From assembly GCA_028344335.1 (NCBI GenBank), contig JAOMAZ010000011.1, forward strand, positions 1-47,391: a stretch of DNA of 47,391 bases, read 5' to 3'. Source of the stretch: Deltaproteobacteria bacterium. GTDB lineage: Archaea; Thermoplasmatota; Poseidoniia; Poseidoniales; Poseidoniaceae. Below, piece by piece: positions 17,187 through 24,585 of the stretch; the stretch's first letter is position 1, and every line of letters begins with the position of its first letter. The notes beneath the pieces are model-generated. The model saw only the letters and a list, made by a program, of their open reading frames with translations. It ran no database searches and was not told the origin of the DNA. Made by a program: the position numbers and the translations under genes.

Positions 17187-19438
17187 GGGCCCAAATCACT
17201 CATCAACAGGTGAGATGCATCATCAGGTAGCCAGCCAAGGGCTTGTAATTCATGTCCATGACTACCATCATCGAAGGAAAAGAAGAGGGTATTTCCAACC
17301 GCTGTCAAGCCACCATAATAACCAACTTCACCACTTCCACTTCCAACCTGACCTTCAAAAATCAATTGTGGAGAACTACTCGTTGATATACGCCATAATT
17401 CATTTCCAGTTTCAACAGAATTATTGATACCGTTTGCAACTACATAGACATAATCTTTCAACCCAACTATAGAAGAAATATCAGAATTTTGAATCCCAGT
17501 CATAAACTCGTGGACTAACTCTGCTGTTAGGCCATCACTCCAGCATAATTCAACTCCAGTTGAAGGGCCTTGACAAGCAAACCATATGGATCCATCAGAA
17601 ATTGCAGGGGCCGCATTACCTCCGATATCACCTAAGGAAGAATTGAGATTATTGACAGCATATTCTGAATCGATTGAAATTAGCGTTCCTTCGGATTGTA
17701 GGAGCATTAGTCCATTGAGAATTTGCACACCAAAATCATCAGCAACCAAAGAGTCTCCAAAGCCGCCATCAAGATTCAATAATGTTAGGTTGACTCCATC
17801 ACTATGCCATAATTCACGGCCATTAACTTGGTCATCAGCATCGAACCATAATTCATTTTCATAAACTGTCAAGGAATGAGTTTTAGAAACTTCATCTCCA
17901 AAGTCAGTTAGTGCCCGTAGGCTATCATCATAAGCGAATATTTCGGTTGAGTTGCCGTCAAAGGCACTGAAGAATAATTCACCCTCAAGACTGGCCCAAC
18001 CGTTATTGCCTGCTTGAGATGAACAGGAATCAGGGCAAATATCACCTAGCAGTGATGCCTCTAATGTACTGCTATCAAGGCTGTATAGTTCTGCTCCTAT
18101 TCCACTACCGTCATTTGCTGAAAAGAACACTGAGTTTGCATGGCCGAAAATTCCACCGTTTTCCCCTGGGTTCGATGAGCATGCACCTGGACAGATATCT
18201 GCTGCCATTTTGGTGCCTTGAGATGTACCGTCTGAGTACCAAAGTTCTCTGCCGTTGACTCCGTCATCAGCATCAAACCACAACAAACCGCGCCATATCA
18301 TCAGGCCAGCCAAACCGGCAGGACGCGCTTCTCCTGCATTATTGATATCCTTCAACATCGATGTACCATTGGTCGTTCCATCAGAGATGTATAACTCACA
18401 GCCACTTGCAGCAGTGATGGCGGTATAGATTAGAAATTCTTCAAAATCAATTCTTGCATCACATGCTGTACTGAATGAATCACCTACTCCAATGATGAAT
18501 TCTGAAAAGGCGTAGTTCCAGTTGGTTTGCCAACACAGCACCATCAAAGAATGAACCTCATCAGCTTGCAAAACAGCATCACCAGCTAGGGCTCTACCGA
18601 ACCCATCATCAACACCAAACCTCATCCTTAATCCATCAGGACAAACGGTAGCCCGACTATCTTGTGACATTATCGGATCATGAGATTGACCATCTACACC
18701 ATCATTCCCATCATCACCTTGCTGACCAGTTGCACCATTACAGACCATTTGCGAAGCCTCAATCTCATCAGTAGAAAGATTTCCATCAGCATCCAAATCA
18801 AGGCCAGTCATAACTAATAAACCACCCATGGCACATGTTGCATTTCCTTCTGAGATAACTTCTAATTTTGTTAGTGCAGAATTGACTTCTATTTCTTCAG
18901 AATTAACTCCATTGCATATGAAACTAGTTTTTTGAACCTCATCAAGATGTAAGGCACCATCACGATTTGCATCTAAGCCTGTCATTATTGCATGTCCACC
19001 ATTGCTACAATTCAGGCCAGTAGGTTCTTCTTGTACCAGAAGAAGTGTTGTTAATCCTTCATCTCCAACATCTCCGTCATCACCAGTTTCAGCCGGAGGA
19101 TTGAGGTCTCTCAGACTCCATAGCATTGCGGTTGCTGACATCAATAGGCAGATGAGAAGAACAAATGCAACTGCAATTCTACGAGTGGGCGCAGTTGCCA
19201 TTGCCACTGCTCTACTTGCTTGAGCAGATTCTTTGATAGATTTCTTTTCTTCTTTAGGAGGTGAAGGGACTTTTTCGTTAGGGGGTGCAGGAACTCCTGA
19301 GAGGTCGAAAGGACGCTGTGGTGGCACTTGTCCACGGGTCGGTAATGCCTTGCCGCAACTCTGACATGACCATGTCCTTGTTTGCATATTTAGATGGGGA
19401 ATAGAAGGTTGGCAGGTGCATTGTATTTCATCCGACAT
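17183..19438 (-). CDS. Membrane-anchored ELWxSDGT-repeat protein with cytoplasmic zinc-ribbon-like head
   Basis: 751 residues from ATG (complement of 19436-19438). The N-terminus has CTC and CQSC pairs (residues 7-28), a possible zinc ribbon. A Pro/Lys-rich linker leads to one membrane helix near 88-107 (IAVAFVLLICLLMSATAML). Outside follow two EF-hand-like acidic loops, LDANRDGALHLDE and LDLDADGNLSTDE, each ending in a CNG segment, then a short collagen-like GQQGDDGNDGVDG stretch. The C-terminal 400 residues hold repeats of the ELWYSDGT type (ELYISDGTTNGTSM, ELWYSDGTSQGTKM, ELWHSDGVN), a motif of beta-propeller-like secreted proteins. Topology is inside-N, outside-C. No enzymatic motif seen. 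It is divergent from the aconitase X gene and convergent with nadE, overlapping its end by four bases. Confidence 0.75.
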   Translation of the reverse strand: MSDEIQCTCQPSIPHLNMQTRTWSCQSCGKALPTRGQVPPQRPFDLSGVPAPPNEKVPSPPKEEKKSIKESAQASRAVAMATAPTRRIAVAFVLLICLLMSATAMLWSLRDLNPPAETGDDGDVGDEGLTTLLLVQEEPTGLNCSNGGHAIMTGLDANRDGALHLDEVQKTSFICNGVNSEEIEVNSALTKLEVISEGNATCAMGGLLVMTGLDLDADGNLSTDEIEASQMVCNGATGQQGDDGNDGVDGQSHDPIMSQDSRATVCPDGLRMRFGVDDGFGRALAGDAVLQADEVHSLMVLCWQTNWNYAFSEFIIGVGDSFSTACDARIDFEEFLIYTAITAASGCELYISDGTTNGTSMLKDINNAGEARPAGLAGLMIWRGLLWFDADDGVNGRELWYSDGTSQGTKMAADICPGACSSNPGENGGIFGHANSVFFSANDGSGIGAELYSLDSSTLEASLLGDICPDSCSSQAGNNGWASLEGELFFSAFDGNSTEIFAYDDSLRALTDFGDEVSKTHSLTVYENELWFDADDQVNGRELWHSDGVNLTLLNLDGGFGDSLVADDFGVQILNGLMLLQSEGTLISIDSEYAVNNLNSSLGDIGGNAAPAISDGSIWFACQGPSTGVELCWSDGLTAELVHEFMTGIQNSDISSIVGLKDYVYVVANGINNSVETGNELWRISTSSSPQLIFEGQVGSGSGEVGYYGGLTAVGNTLFFSFDDGSHGHELQALGWLPDDASHLLMSDLGP

Positions 19439-19506
19439 GTTGTTCGATAAACGTCAACCCATATCAAGAGTAAGGCTGATATTTCAGGCAAAGCACTGAT
19501 GATGTA

Positions 19507-21252
19507 TTGCCACCTCCTAATTTTGTGGAGATACCCGCGGCACTTCAGAAAATGCTTGCTGGCGAGCAAGGCCCAACTCGTCAAAAGGCGGCAAGTTTAG
19601 TCGTAGACCTCGCTTTTACTGCAGATTCTGATGGTTTTATTGAGGTTGGTCATGCTCACATCAGTGGCGTTTCAGTACTAACGGGAGGGCATGGATTACG
19701 TCGCTTCTTATCCGACTTGGCAGGTGATGGTGAGGTGGCAATTCCTACGACTTTGAATTCAGCAGGTTGTGACCATGAGAAAATGGAGGAAATGGGAATT
19801 GAATATCCTGATTTTCTTGAACAACAATTCGAAATTATACATGCTTATTCGCAGTTGGGAATTAATCCAACTTTGTCTTGTACTCCTTATGACCGCGGCA
19901 CTGAGGCGAGTTCTGGGATTGCTTCTTGGGCAGAGAGCAATGCTGTCTGTTTTTCCAATACTTGGACATCTTTGATTACAAATCGTGAATCAGGTCTTTC
20001 TGCTCTAGCAACAGCATTGACAGGCTATGCTCCTAAGTGGGGATTACACCTTGAAAAAAATAGAGTTCCAAACCTGATGGTTAGGGTTGACTGTGAATTG
20101 CCTGAGGCTAGTGATTGGTCGGTATTTGGTGATTGGATTGGCTCGCAGATACCGCCTTCTTGGGATTTTCCATTTGGCCCGATGCCATACATTACTGGCT
20201 TGTCTTCTTCTGCTGATTTTGAGCAGCGCAAAGCATTGACTGCTGCGGCTGCGAACTTTGGTTGTCCGATGTTATGGGCGCATGGCTTGACTCAAGAGCC
20301 AACTCAGATGGATTTTGTTGGTGAACTTGTTTTTACAAAAGCGGATTTAGAAGCACGCTATGCTGAGTTGGCTCCAACTGGCCAAGTTGACTTGGTAGTT
20401 ATTGGCTGCCCGCAGGCAAGCCTTGGCGAAGTGCGTTCAACCGCTTCATTGGTACGAAGTCATATGGAAATGGGCCAGAAAATTCCTGAGCAACGGCTTT
20501 GGGTCTTTACGAGTTCATACATCTATGATTTAGCAGCCGCAGATGGGAGTGTAGATTTACTTGAAGAGGCGGGAGCACTAGTTTTGAAAGATACCTGTCC
20601 TGAAGTTACTCCTTACAACCGCAACCGCTTCAACCATTTGTTGACAAATTCAATGAAAGCCGAGCATTATTTGACCAGTGGATTGAACCGTCTCCCCACT
20701 TCCGTTGCCCGCCTTTCTGATTGTGTCGCACATGCTTTTGATGCTGCATTGAGTGCAGGGCCAACCCCAATTCTTGAGAATAAGGCTAAGCCACAGCATA
20801 AGTCTGCAAAAGTCATGCAAAGGTCTGAATTTTTGACTAATGGAAGGGGCCTTCCTAGTCAGAATGAATGGACGGTTCGGGGCAAGGCATTGGTTAGCGA
20901 TGTACCGATTACTTTTCTTGGATATGTAAATACAGATTCTGGAGTGGTTGAAGAGACTGGGCACCCATTGGATGGGTGCGCGCTTGAAGGTCGAGTTTTG
21001 ATTTACCCAAAGGGTTCTGGTTCAACTGTTGCGCCCTATGTTTTGATGGGGTTATTGTACACTGGAAAGGGGCCTTTGGCAATAATCAATCGTGATGTGT
21101 GCTCATTGACTTTGCCGGCATGTTCCCTACTTGGTCTTCCATATGGGCATGGATTTGAGGAAGACCCTTGCATGCAAGTAAATGATGGTGATGAAGTTGA
21201 ATTATCACTTCTTGATGGAATCGTTTCGCTGAATGTCATCAAGAGAGTTTGA
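19507..21252 (+). CDS. Aconitase X, large and swivel subunits fused; probable phosphomevalonate dehydratase
   Basis: About 580 residues. The frame has no ATG near its start; TTG 19507 or GTG 19525 (leaving EIPAALQKMLAGEQG) are the candidates. Residues about 10-430 match the AcnX catalytic part (DUF521): GGHGLRRFLSDL, PTTLNSAGCDHEKM, SCTPYDRGTEASSGIASWAESNAV, GCPQASLGEVR and DTCPEVTPYN. Residues about 455-581 match the swivel domain (DUF126), with YPKGSGSTVAPYVL and GPLAIINRDV. In archaea this pair dehydrates 5-phosphomevalonate to trans-anhydromevalonate 5-phosphate in the modified mevalonate route to isoprenoid lipids, and the subunits are usually separate genes. A bacterial-type hydroxyproline-pathway AcnX role is less likely in this context. 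An SDR epimerase follows directly. Confidence 0.85.
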   Translation: MPPPNFVEIPAALQKMLAGEQGPTRQKAASLVVDLAFTADSDGFIEVGHAHISGVSVLTGGHGLRRFLSDLAGDGEVAIPTTLNSAGCDHEKMEEMGIEYPDFLEQQFEIIHAYSQLGINPTLSCTPYDRGTEASSGIASWAESNAVCFSNTWTSLITNRESGLSALATALTGYAPKWGLHLEKNRVPNLMVRVDCELPEASDWSVFGDWIGSQIPPSWDFPFGPMPYITGLSSSADFEQRKALTAAAANFGCPMLWAHGLTQEPTQMDFVGELVFTKADLEARYAELAPTGQVDLVVIGCPQASLGEVRSTASLVRSHMEMGQKIPEQRLWVFTSSYIYDLAAADGSVDLLEEAGALVLKDTCPEVTPYNRNRFNHLLTNSMKAEHYLTSGLNRLPTSVARLSDCVAHAFDAALSAGPTPILENKAKPQHKSAKVMQRSEFLTNGRGLPSQNEWTVRGKALVSDVPITFLGYVNTDSGVVEETGHPLDGCALEGRVLIYPKGSGSTVAPYVLMGLLYTGKGPLAIINRDVCSLTLPACSLLGLPYGHGFEEDPCMQVNDGDEVELSLLDGIVSLNVIKRV

Positions 21253-21277
21253 TACCAAACACCTCGGGTGGCCTACC

Positions 21278-22270
21278 ATGACTCGTGTTCTAGTGACAGG
21301 TGGGGCCGGCTTCCTAGGTAGCCATCTAGTCGAGGAATTATTGGCTCGAAATCATCGAGTTGTTGTCATCGACGATTTATTTCGTGGAAAGAAGAAACAT
21401 CTTGATGACTGCAAAGACGACCCTGATTTTCATTTTATCAAAGGTGATTGTGCTAATTTGGAGATTTTGAATGCTGCTGTTGAATGGCTCGATGGTGTTG
21501 ATTTAGTCTATCATTTGGCGGCAGTCAATGGCACACGTTGGTTCCACGAGCGAGCTGATATGGTAATTGATGTCAATATCAATACAACTCTTGCTGCCTT
21601 GCGCTTGGCTGAACAACATGCCTGTCGTTTGGTTTTCGCCTCATCACCCGAAGCGATTGGAGAAGCCGGTATTCAACCGATGCCTGTAAGTTCCAAATCT
21701 GTCTTTGATGATGCTGCTCAACATCAACGCCACAGTTATGGGGCTAGCAAATATTTAGGGGAGATTATGCTTCAACATGCAGTGCGAACAAAGGATTTGG
21801 ATTTCCGAATTGTACGCCCCTTCAATGCCTATGGAGGGCGCTGTCCTTCGACTGAATACGGGCAGGTTATTTCGATATTCATGGATGCTGCAGCCTGCGG
21901 AAAGCCGCTGAAAGTTCATGGCGATGGCAAACAAACCCGCTCATTCACTTGGGTTGGAGATATAACTGAAGCATTCCTTTTAGCTGGATTAACTGATGTT
22001 GCAATCGATGATGGTTCAAAATTAGCAGGAGCAGTATGGAATGTTGGCTGGCCTGAAGAAACTTCGATAGTAGAGTTAGCAGAATTGGTGGCTGAAACTG
22101 CTGGTGTAGAGGTCATGATAGAGCCAACCAAGGGATACTTTGGAGATTCTCAAAGGCGTTGTCCTGACATTTCCCTCGCAACTCGCCAATTAGGGTGGCA
22201 GCCTTGGACCACCCTTGAAGCGGGCTTGCGCTCTACATGGTTCGTAATCAATAATCGAATCAACGGATGA
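21278..22270 (+). CDS. NAD-dependent sugar-nucleotide epimerase/dehydratase (extended SDR)
   Basis: 330 residues from ATG 21278, chosen because MTRVLVTGGAGFLGSH puts the Rossmann GxxGxxG motif at the N-terminus; the frame is open 15 codons further up. The extended-SDR marks are complete: the acidic NAD-ribose strand VVVIDDLFRGK, YHLAAVNG, SSPEAIGE and the catalytic YGASK near residue 154, then RPFNAYGGR and the substrate-loop segment SFTWVGDITEAFLLA. Such enzymes act on UDP-, GDP- or dTDP-sugars for glycolipids, glycoproteins or polysaccharides. The exact substrate cannot be read from sequence; resemblance is to UDP-glucose 4-epimerase/UDP-glucuronate decarboxylase relatives. It starts 26 bases after aconitase X and its 3' end overlaps the convergent flavin-reductase-like gene by 11 bases. 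Confidence 0.85.
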   Translation: MTRVLVTGGAGFLGSHLVEELLARNHRVVVIDDLFRGKKKHLDDCKDDPDFHFIKGDCANLEILNAAVEWLDGVDLVYHLAAVNGTRWFHERADMVIDVNINTTLAALRLAEQHACRLVFASSPEAIGEAGIQPMPVSSKSVFDDAAQHQRHSYGASKYLGEIMLQHAVRTKDLDFRIVRPFNAYGGRCPSTEYGQVISIFMDAAACGKPLKVHGDGKQTRSFTWVGDITEAFLLAGLTDVAIDDGSKLAGAVWNVGWPEETSIVELAELVAETAGVEVMIEPTKGYFGDSQRRCPDISLATRQLGWQPWTTLEAGLRSTWFVINNRING

Positions 22271-23057
22271 GATGCGACCAGTCTGCATCGCTTGGATGAA
22301 TATTCCCCCAACCATGTTGGTAGAGGTTATTGGAATTCCCACCTTTCAGGAGTTTTTCTTGCAGTTCTTCAGGCAATGAGATGTTATCGATTGCTAAGAC
22401 ACAAAGAGTTGCAACAGATCCTTTTGGTAGACTGTGTTGATCAACCAATCGGCAATGAATCGAAGCAATGGCACCTGGTAGGTTTGGTGGTTCGGCTTCG
22501 AATAGTTCCCATTCCGATTCATTGGCTGGTAGGATTGCTGCTGCTGCTTCGGCGATTCTAACTCCTTCGATACTCGTTGGTAACAAGTGTAGAATGATAT
22601 TTCCGTTCTGTTTGAGATTGACTAAGGTGTCTCTAGGTCTGCCATCGCGATCTTGAGAAAGGGAGCAAGTCAACAGTGCAGGGCTATTTGAGGCTGGGGC
22701 TACCGTCGATAATAACCCAAGATTGTGAATCCCATCATCGCTACAGGTTGCAGCCACAAATATCGGCCGAGGACCGATTAATCCATCGATTACTTTCACT
22801 CTATCTTGATGCTCTAATTGAGATATTTCTAGGTCGTTTAGTGGCCCTTTTTTTTGAGGTAGAGGGGTTGAAAACCAGTCATCTAGTTTCCCTTCTTCAA
22901 TTTCTTTGATTGCATAATCTGTGAAATCTCGGTAGGCCTGCCACTTTGGAATTTCTTCCAAATCACCTCTTCCTTTTTTCCGTTGAATTGATTCATCTGA
23001 ATACAAGACACAACGGCGAAGGAAGTCGATTACTACTACCTTGTCTTCAGCCATCAT
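22260..23057 (-). CDS. Flavin reductase-like (FMN-binding split barrel) protein
   Basis: 265 residues from the ATG complementary to 23055-23057. This start is preferred over an ATG at 23075 or GTG at 23084 because AAGGAGAGG lies just upstream at good spacing. The first 80 residues are charged and mainly helical, with no family recognised. The rest resembles the flavin reductase-like split barrel: GPRPIFVAATCSDDGIHNLGLLS, then SPALLTCSLSQDRDGRPRDTLVNLKQNG and IILHLLP, the usual FMN-contact region with a DTLVN segment. Relatives reduce flavin or bind FMN as partners of monooxygenases. The helical N-terminal extension is unusual. It overlaps the end of the upstream beta-helix acyltransferase gene by a few bases, implying coupled translation. 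Confidence 0.75.
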   Translation of the reverse strand: MMAEDKVVVIDFLRRCVLYSDESIQRKKGRGDLEEIPKWQAYRDFTDYAIKEIEEGKLDDWFSTPLPQKKGPLNDLEISQLEHQDRVKVIDGLIGPRPIFVAATCSDDGIHNLGLLSTVAPASNSPALLTCSLSQDRDGRPRDTLVNLKQNGNIILHLLPTSIEGVRIAEAAAAILPANESEWELFEAEPPNLPGAIASIHCRLVDQHSLPKGSVATLCVLAIDNISLPEELQEKLLKGGNSNNLYQHGWGNIHPSDADWSHLIR

Positions 23058-23517
23058 TGCCTCTCCTTGATTCATATTGCTCACGACTCATCAGAAATTT
23101 TGCAGGCACTCCTCCCCATACTTCATTTGCAGGAATCGATATTGTGGCTGTCGCACCGGCTGCTAATACTGCTTTCTCACCTATGGTGATGCCTGCTACT
23201 ACTGTAGCCCCTCCACCGATTACCGCACCTTTACCGATTTCAACTGGACTCCACATCCCTTTGGAAGGGGGGTGCCTATCGTTGAGGATTGTGGCATTTG
23301 GGCCGATGAATACATCATCATCCAAGACACTTTCATCGGAGATATAACAGCCTCCTTGAAGGCGGCAATTATCACCAATCAAGACGAACCTGCCGACATG
23401 AGACAAGGCACCTATCGAACAATTTGCACCTATTTCGGTACCTGTACCAAGATGACAAGGCCACCACGCTACAGAACCATTTTCCAGTTCAACCTTGGTG
23501 CCAGAAAGTCCTTCCAT
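23047..23517 (-). CDS. Left-handed beta-helix (hexapeptide repeat) acyltransferase
   Basis: 156 residues made almost wholly of hexapeptide repeats of the [LIV]-G-x-x-x-x kind: GTEIGANCSIGALSHVG, GDNCRLQGGCYIS, DVFIGPNATILND, GAVIGGGATVVAG, ITIGEKAVLAAG. The C-terminal VWGGVPAKFL is the usual end of sugar O- or N-acetyltransferases of this class, which act as trimers using acetyl-CoA. It most resembles the WbpD/WlbB type that acetylates UDP-amino-sugars, and RHPPSKGMW fits the loop near the active site. With the SDR nearby it could serve surface-sugar synthesis, though the two lie on opposite strands. It is co-directional with bcp upstream (four-base gap) and the flavin-reductase-like gene downstream. 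Confidence 0.85.
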   Translation of the reverse strand: MEGLSGTKVELENGSVAWWPCHLGTGTEIGANCSIGALSHVGRFVLIGDNCRLQGGCYISDESVLDDDVFIGPNATILNDRHPPSKGMWSPVEIGKGAVIGGGATVVAGITIGEKAVLAAGATATISIPANEVWGGVPAKFLMSREQYESRRGNDG

Positions 23518-23521
23518 GGCA

Positions 23522-24007
23522 TCACTCTAACTCAAGTTCTCTTAGTAATTTGGCAACATGACCCTTCGCTCGGACGTTGTACCCTACCCATTTGAGATTG
23601 CCATCAGGAGAAATTACGAAAGTTGAACGAGAACAACCAAGGAATTTACGGCCGTAATTCATCTTCTCTCTCCATACCCCATAGGCTATGTGAATCTCTC
23701 TTTCTTCATCCAATAAAAGTGGGAAGTTCAAATCGTATTTATTGGTGAATTTATCATGACTTTTTGCAGAATCTTTTGAAACCCCTAGAACTATACAATC
23801 TTGCTTTTTCAATTGTCCCATTTCATCACGGAAATCACAGGCTTGTGTAGTACATCCGGGGGTGCTATCTTTTGGGTAAAAATAGAGAATAACCGTTTTC
23901 CCATCACCATTCAATTCTTTCAGGGAATAGCTATTTCCTTCGCTATCTAATGTTGAGAACTCAGGTGCCTTCATACCGACTTCCAGAGTGGTGTTTTCAT
24001 CTGCCAT
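23522..24007 (-). CDS. bcp: Thiol peroxidase, Bcp-type peroxiredoxin
   Basis: 161 residues from the ATG complementary to 24005-24007 (MADENTTLEVGMKAPEF). A GTG eight codons earlier would put the start inside an inverted repeat and is less likely. The catalytic motif YFYPKDSTPGCTTQACDFRD places the peroxidatic Cys at 52 and a resolving Cys at 57, the Cp-x4-Cr spacing of the Bcp/PrxQ group. The distal Arg and SRSTFVISPDG segment are present. It reduces hydrogen peroxide and organic peroxides with thioredoxin-like donors. It is the first gene of a three-gene minus-strand group with the beta-helix acyltransferase and flavin-reductase-like genes. A 16-base perfect palindrome lies just before its start. 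Confidence 0.93.
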   Translation of the reverse strand: MADENTTLEVGMKAPEFSTLDSEGNSYSLKELNGDGKTVILYFYPKDSTPGCTTQACDFRDEMGQLKKQDCIVLGVSKDSAKSHDKFTNKYDLNFPLLLDEEREIHIAYGVWREKMNYGRKFLGCSRSTFVISPDGNLKWVGYNVRAKGHVAKLLRELELE

Positions 24008-24016
24008 GTTTGTGGC

Positions 24017-24032
24017 AGTGCCTATAGGCACT
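24017..24032. promoter_or_regulatory. 16-base perfect palindrome upstream of bcp
   Basis: AGTGCCTATAGGCACT is identical to its reverse complement. It sits nine bases before the bcp ATG on the minus strand, in the leader between two divergent transcription units. A dimeric repressor site is the natural reading; the neighbouring peroxidase suggests a redox-responsive regulator, but that is inference. An RNA hairpin hiding the ribosome site is an alternative. Confidence 0.4.
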
Positions 24033-24141
24033 CTAAACTTCCTATCTATTGTTATGCAAACCGCATCTATTTTTATTCAAGTAGGGTGAAAACAGCAATT
24101 GCCGCCACAGACTTCATAATCCCACCCTAGTCTAAGGGGCC

Positions 24142-24585
24142 ATGGTGGAAATTCGCATGTCCCGCCGGGTGCGAAAAATCCTCCGCCAAATTCACAAAAC
24201 TACTACTCATTACAAGTTGCAAGAGATAGCCAGCAACGTCCAATCTGATTTAGATAGGAGGAATCTATCATATGATGAAGCTCTTACTTTAGGGAATCAA
24301 ATTCAAGCAAAAGCAGACTTGATTCCAGGGAATACAATCGTCTATGCAATTAGTGATAGGGATGCTTATCGGAAGACCCTTGAATTATATCTCAGAGATG
24401 GCTTGTTGACTAGGACTGAGCAATTATTGCTTTGGGAGGAAAGGCGCCGCTTAGGTATCCCGGACGAGGTCCATGATAACTTGCTCAATCAATTATTATT
24501 ACAATGGAAAAAACAGGGCAAGAAAATTGACATTCAGAGATTCTCTAAACCAGAAGCAAGGGGGAAGGCTGCTGATGAATCGTGA
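24142..24585 (+). CDS. Small basic helical protein preceding the giant envelope protein
   Basis: 147 residues, ATG 24142, with an internal ATG at 24157 (MSRRVRKIL) as alternative. It is rich in Arg, Lys, Leu and Gln and predicted helical throughout (RRVRKILRQIHKTT, TLGNQIQAKADLI, EQLLLWEERRRLG), without signal peptide, membrane helix, cysteine motif or recognisable catalytic residues. The final 11 bases overlap the start of the 1,707-residue envelope protein, so the two are probably translated together. An AT-rich TATTTTTATT about 65 bases upstream could be its TATA element. I do not recognise a family. Its position at the head of the run into the archaellum genes suggests a cytoplasmic partner or assembly factor for the giant protein. 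Confidence 0.65.
   Translation: MVEIRMSRRVRKILRQIHKTTTHYKLQEIASNVQSDLDRRNLSYDEALTLGNQIQAKADLIPGNTIVYAISDRDAYRKTLELYLRDGLLTRTEQLLLWEERRRLGIPDEVHDNLLNQLLLQWKKQGKKIDIQRFSKPEARGKAADES

Noticed and set aside
24473-24574. Upstream extension of the giant envelope protein to the first start codon in frame
   Set aside because: It would overlap the preceding gene by over 100 bases and place a charged stretch before the signal peptide; ATG 24575 with GGGGGAAGG is better.
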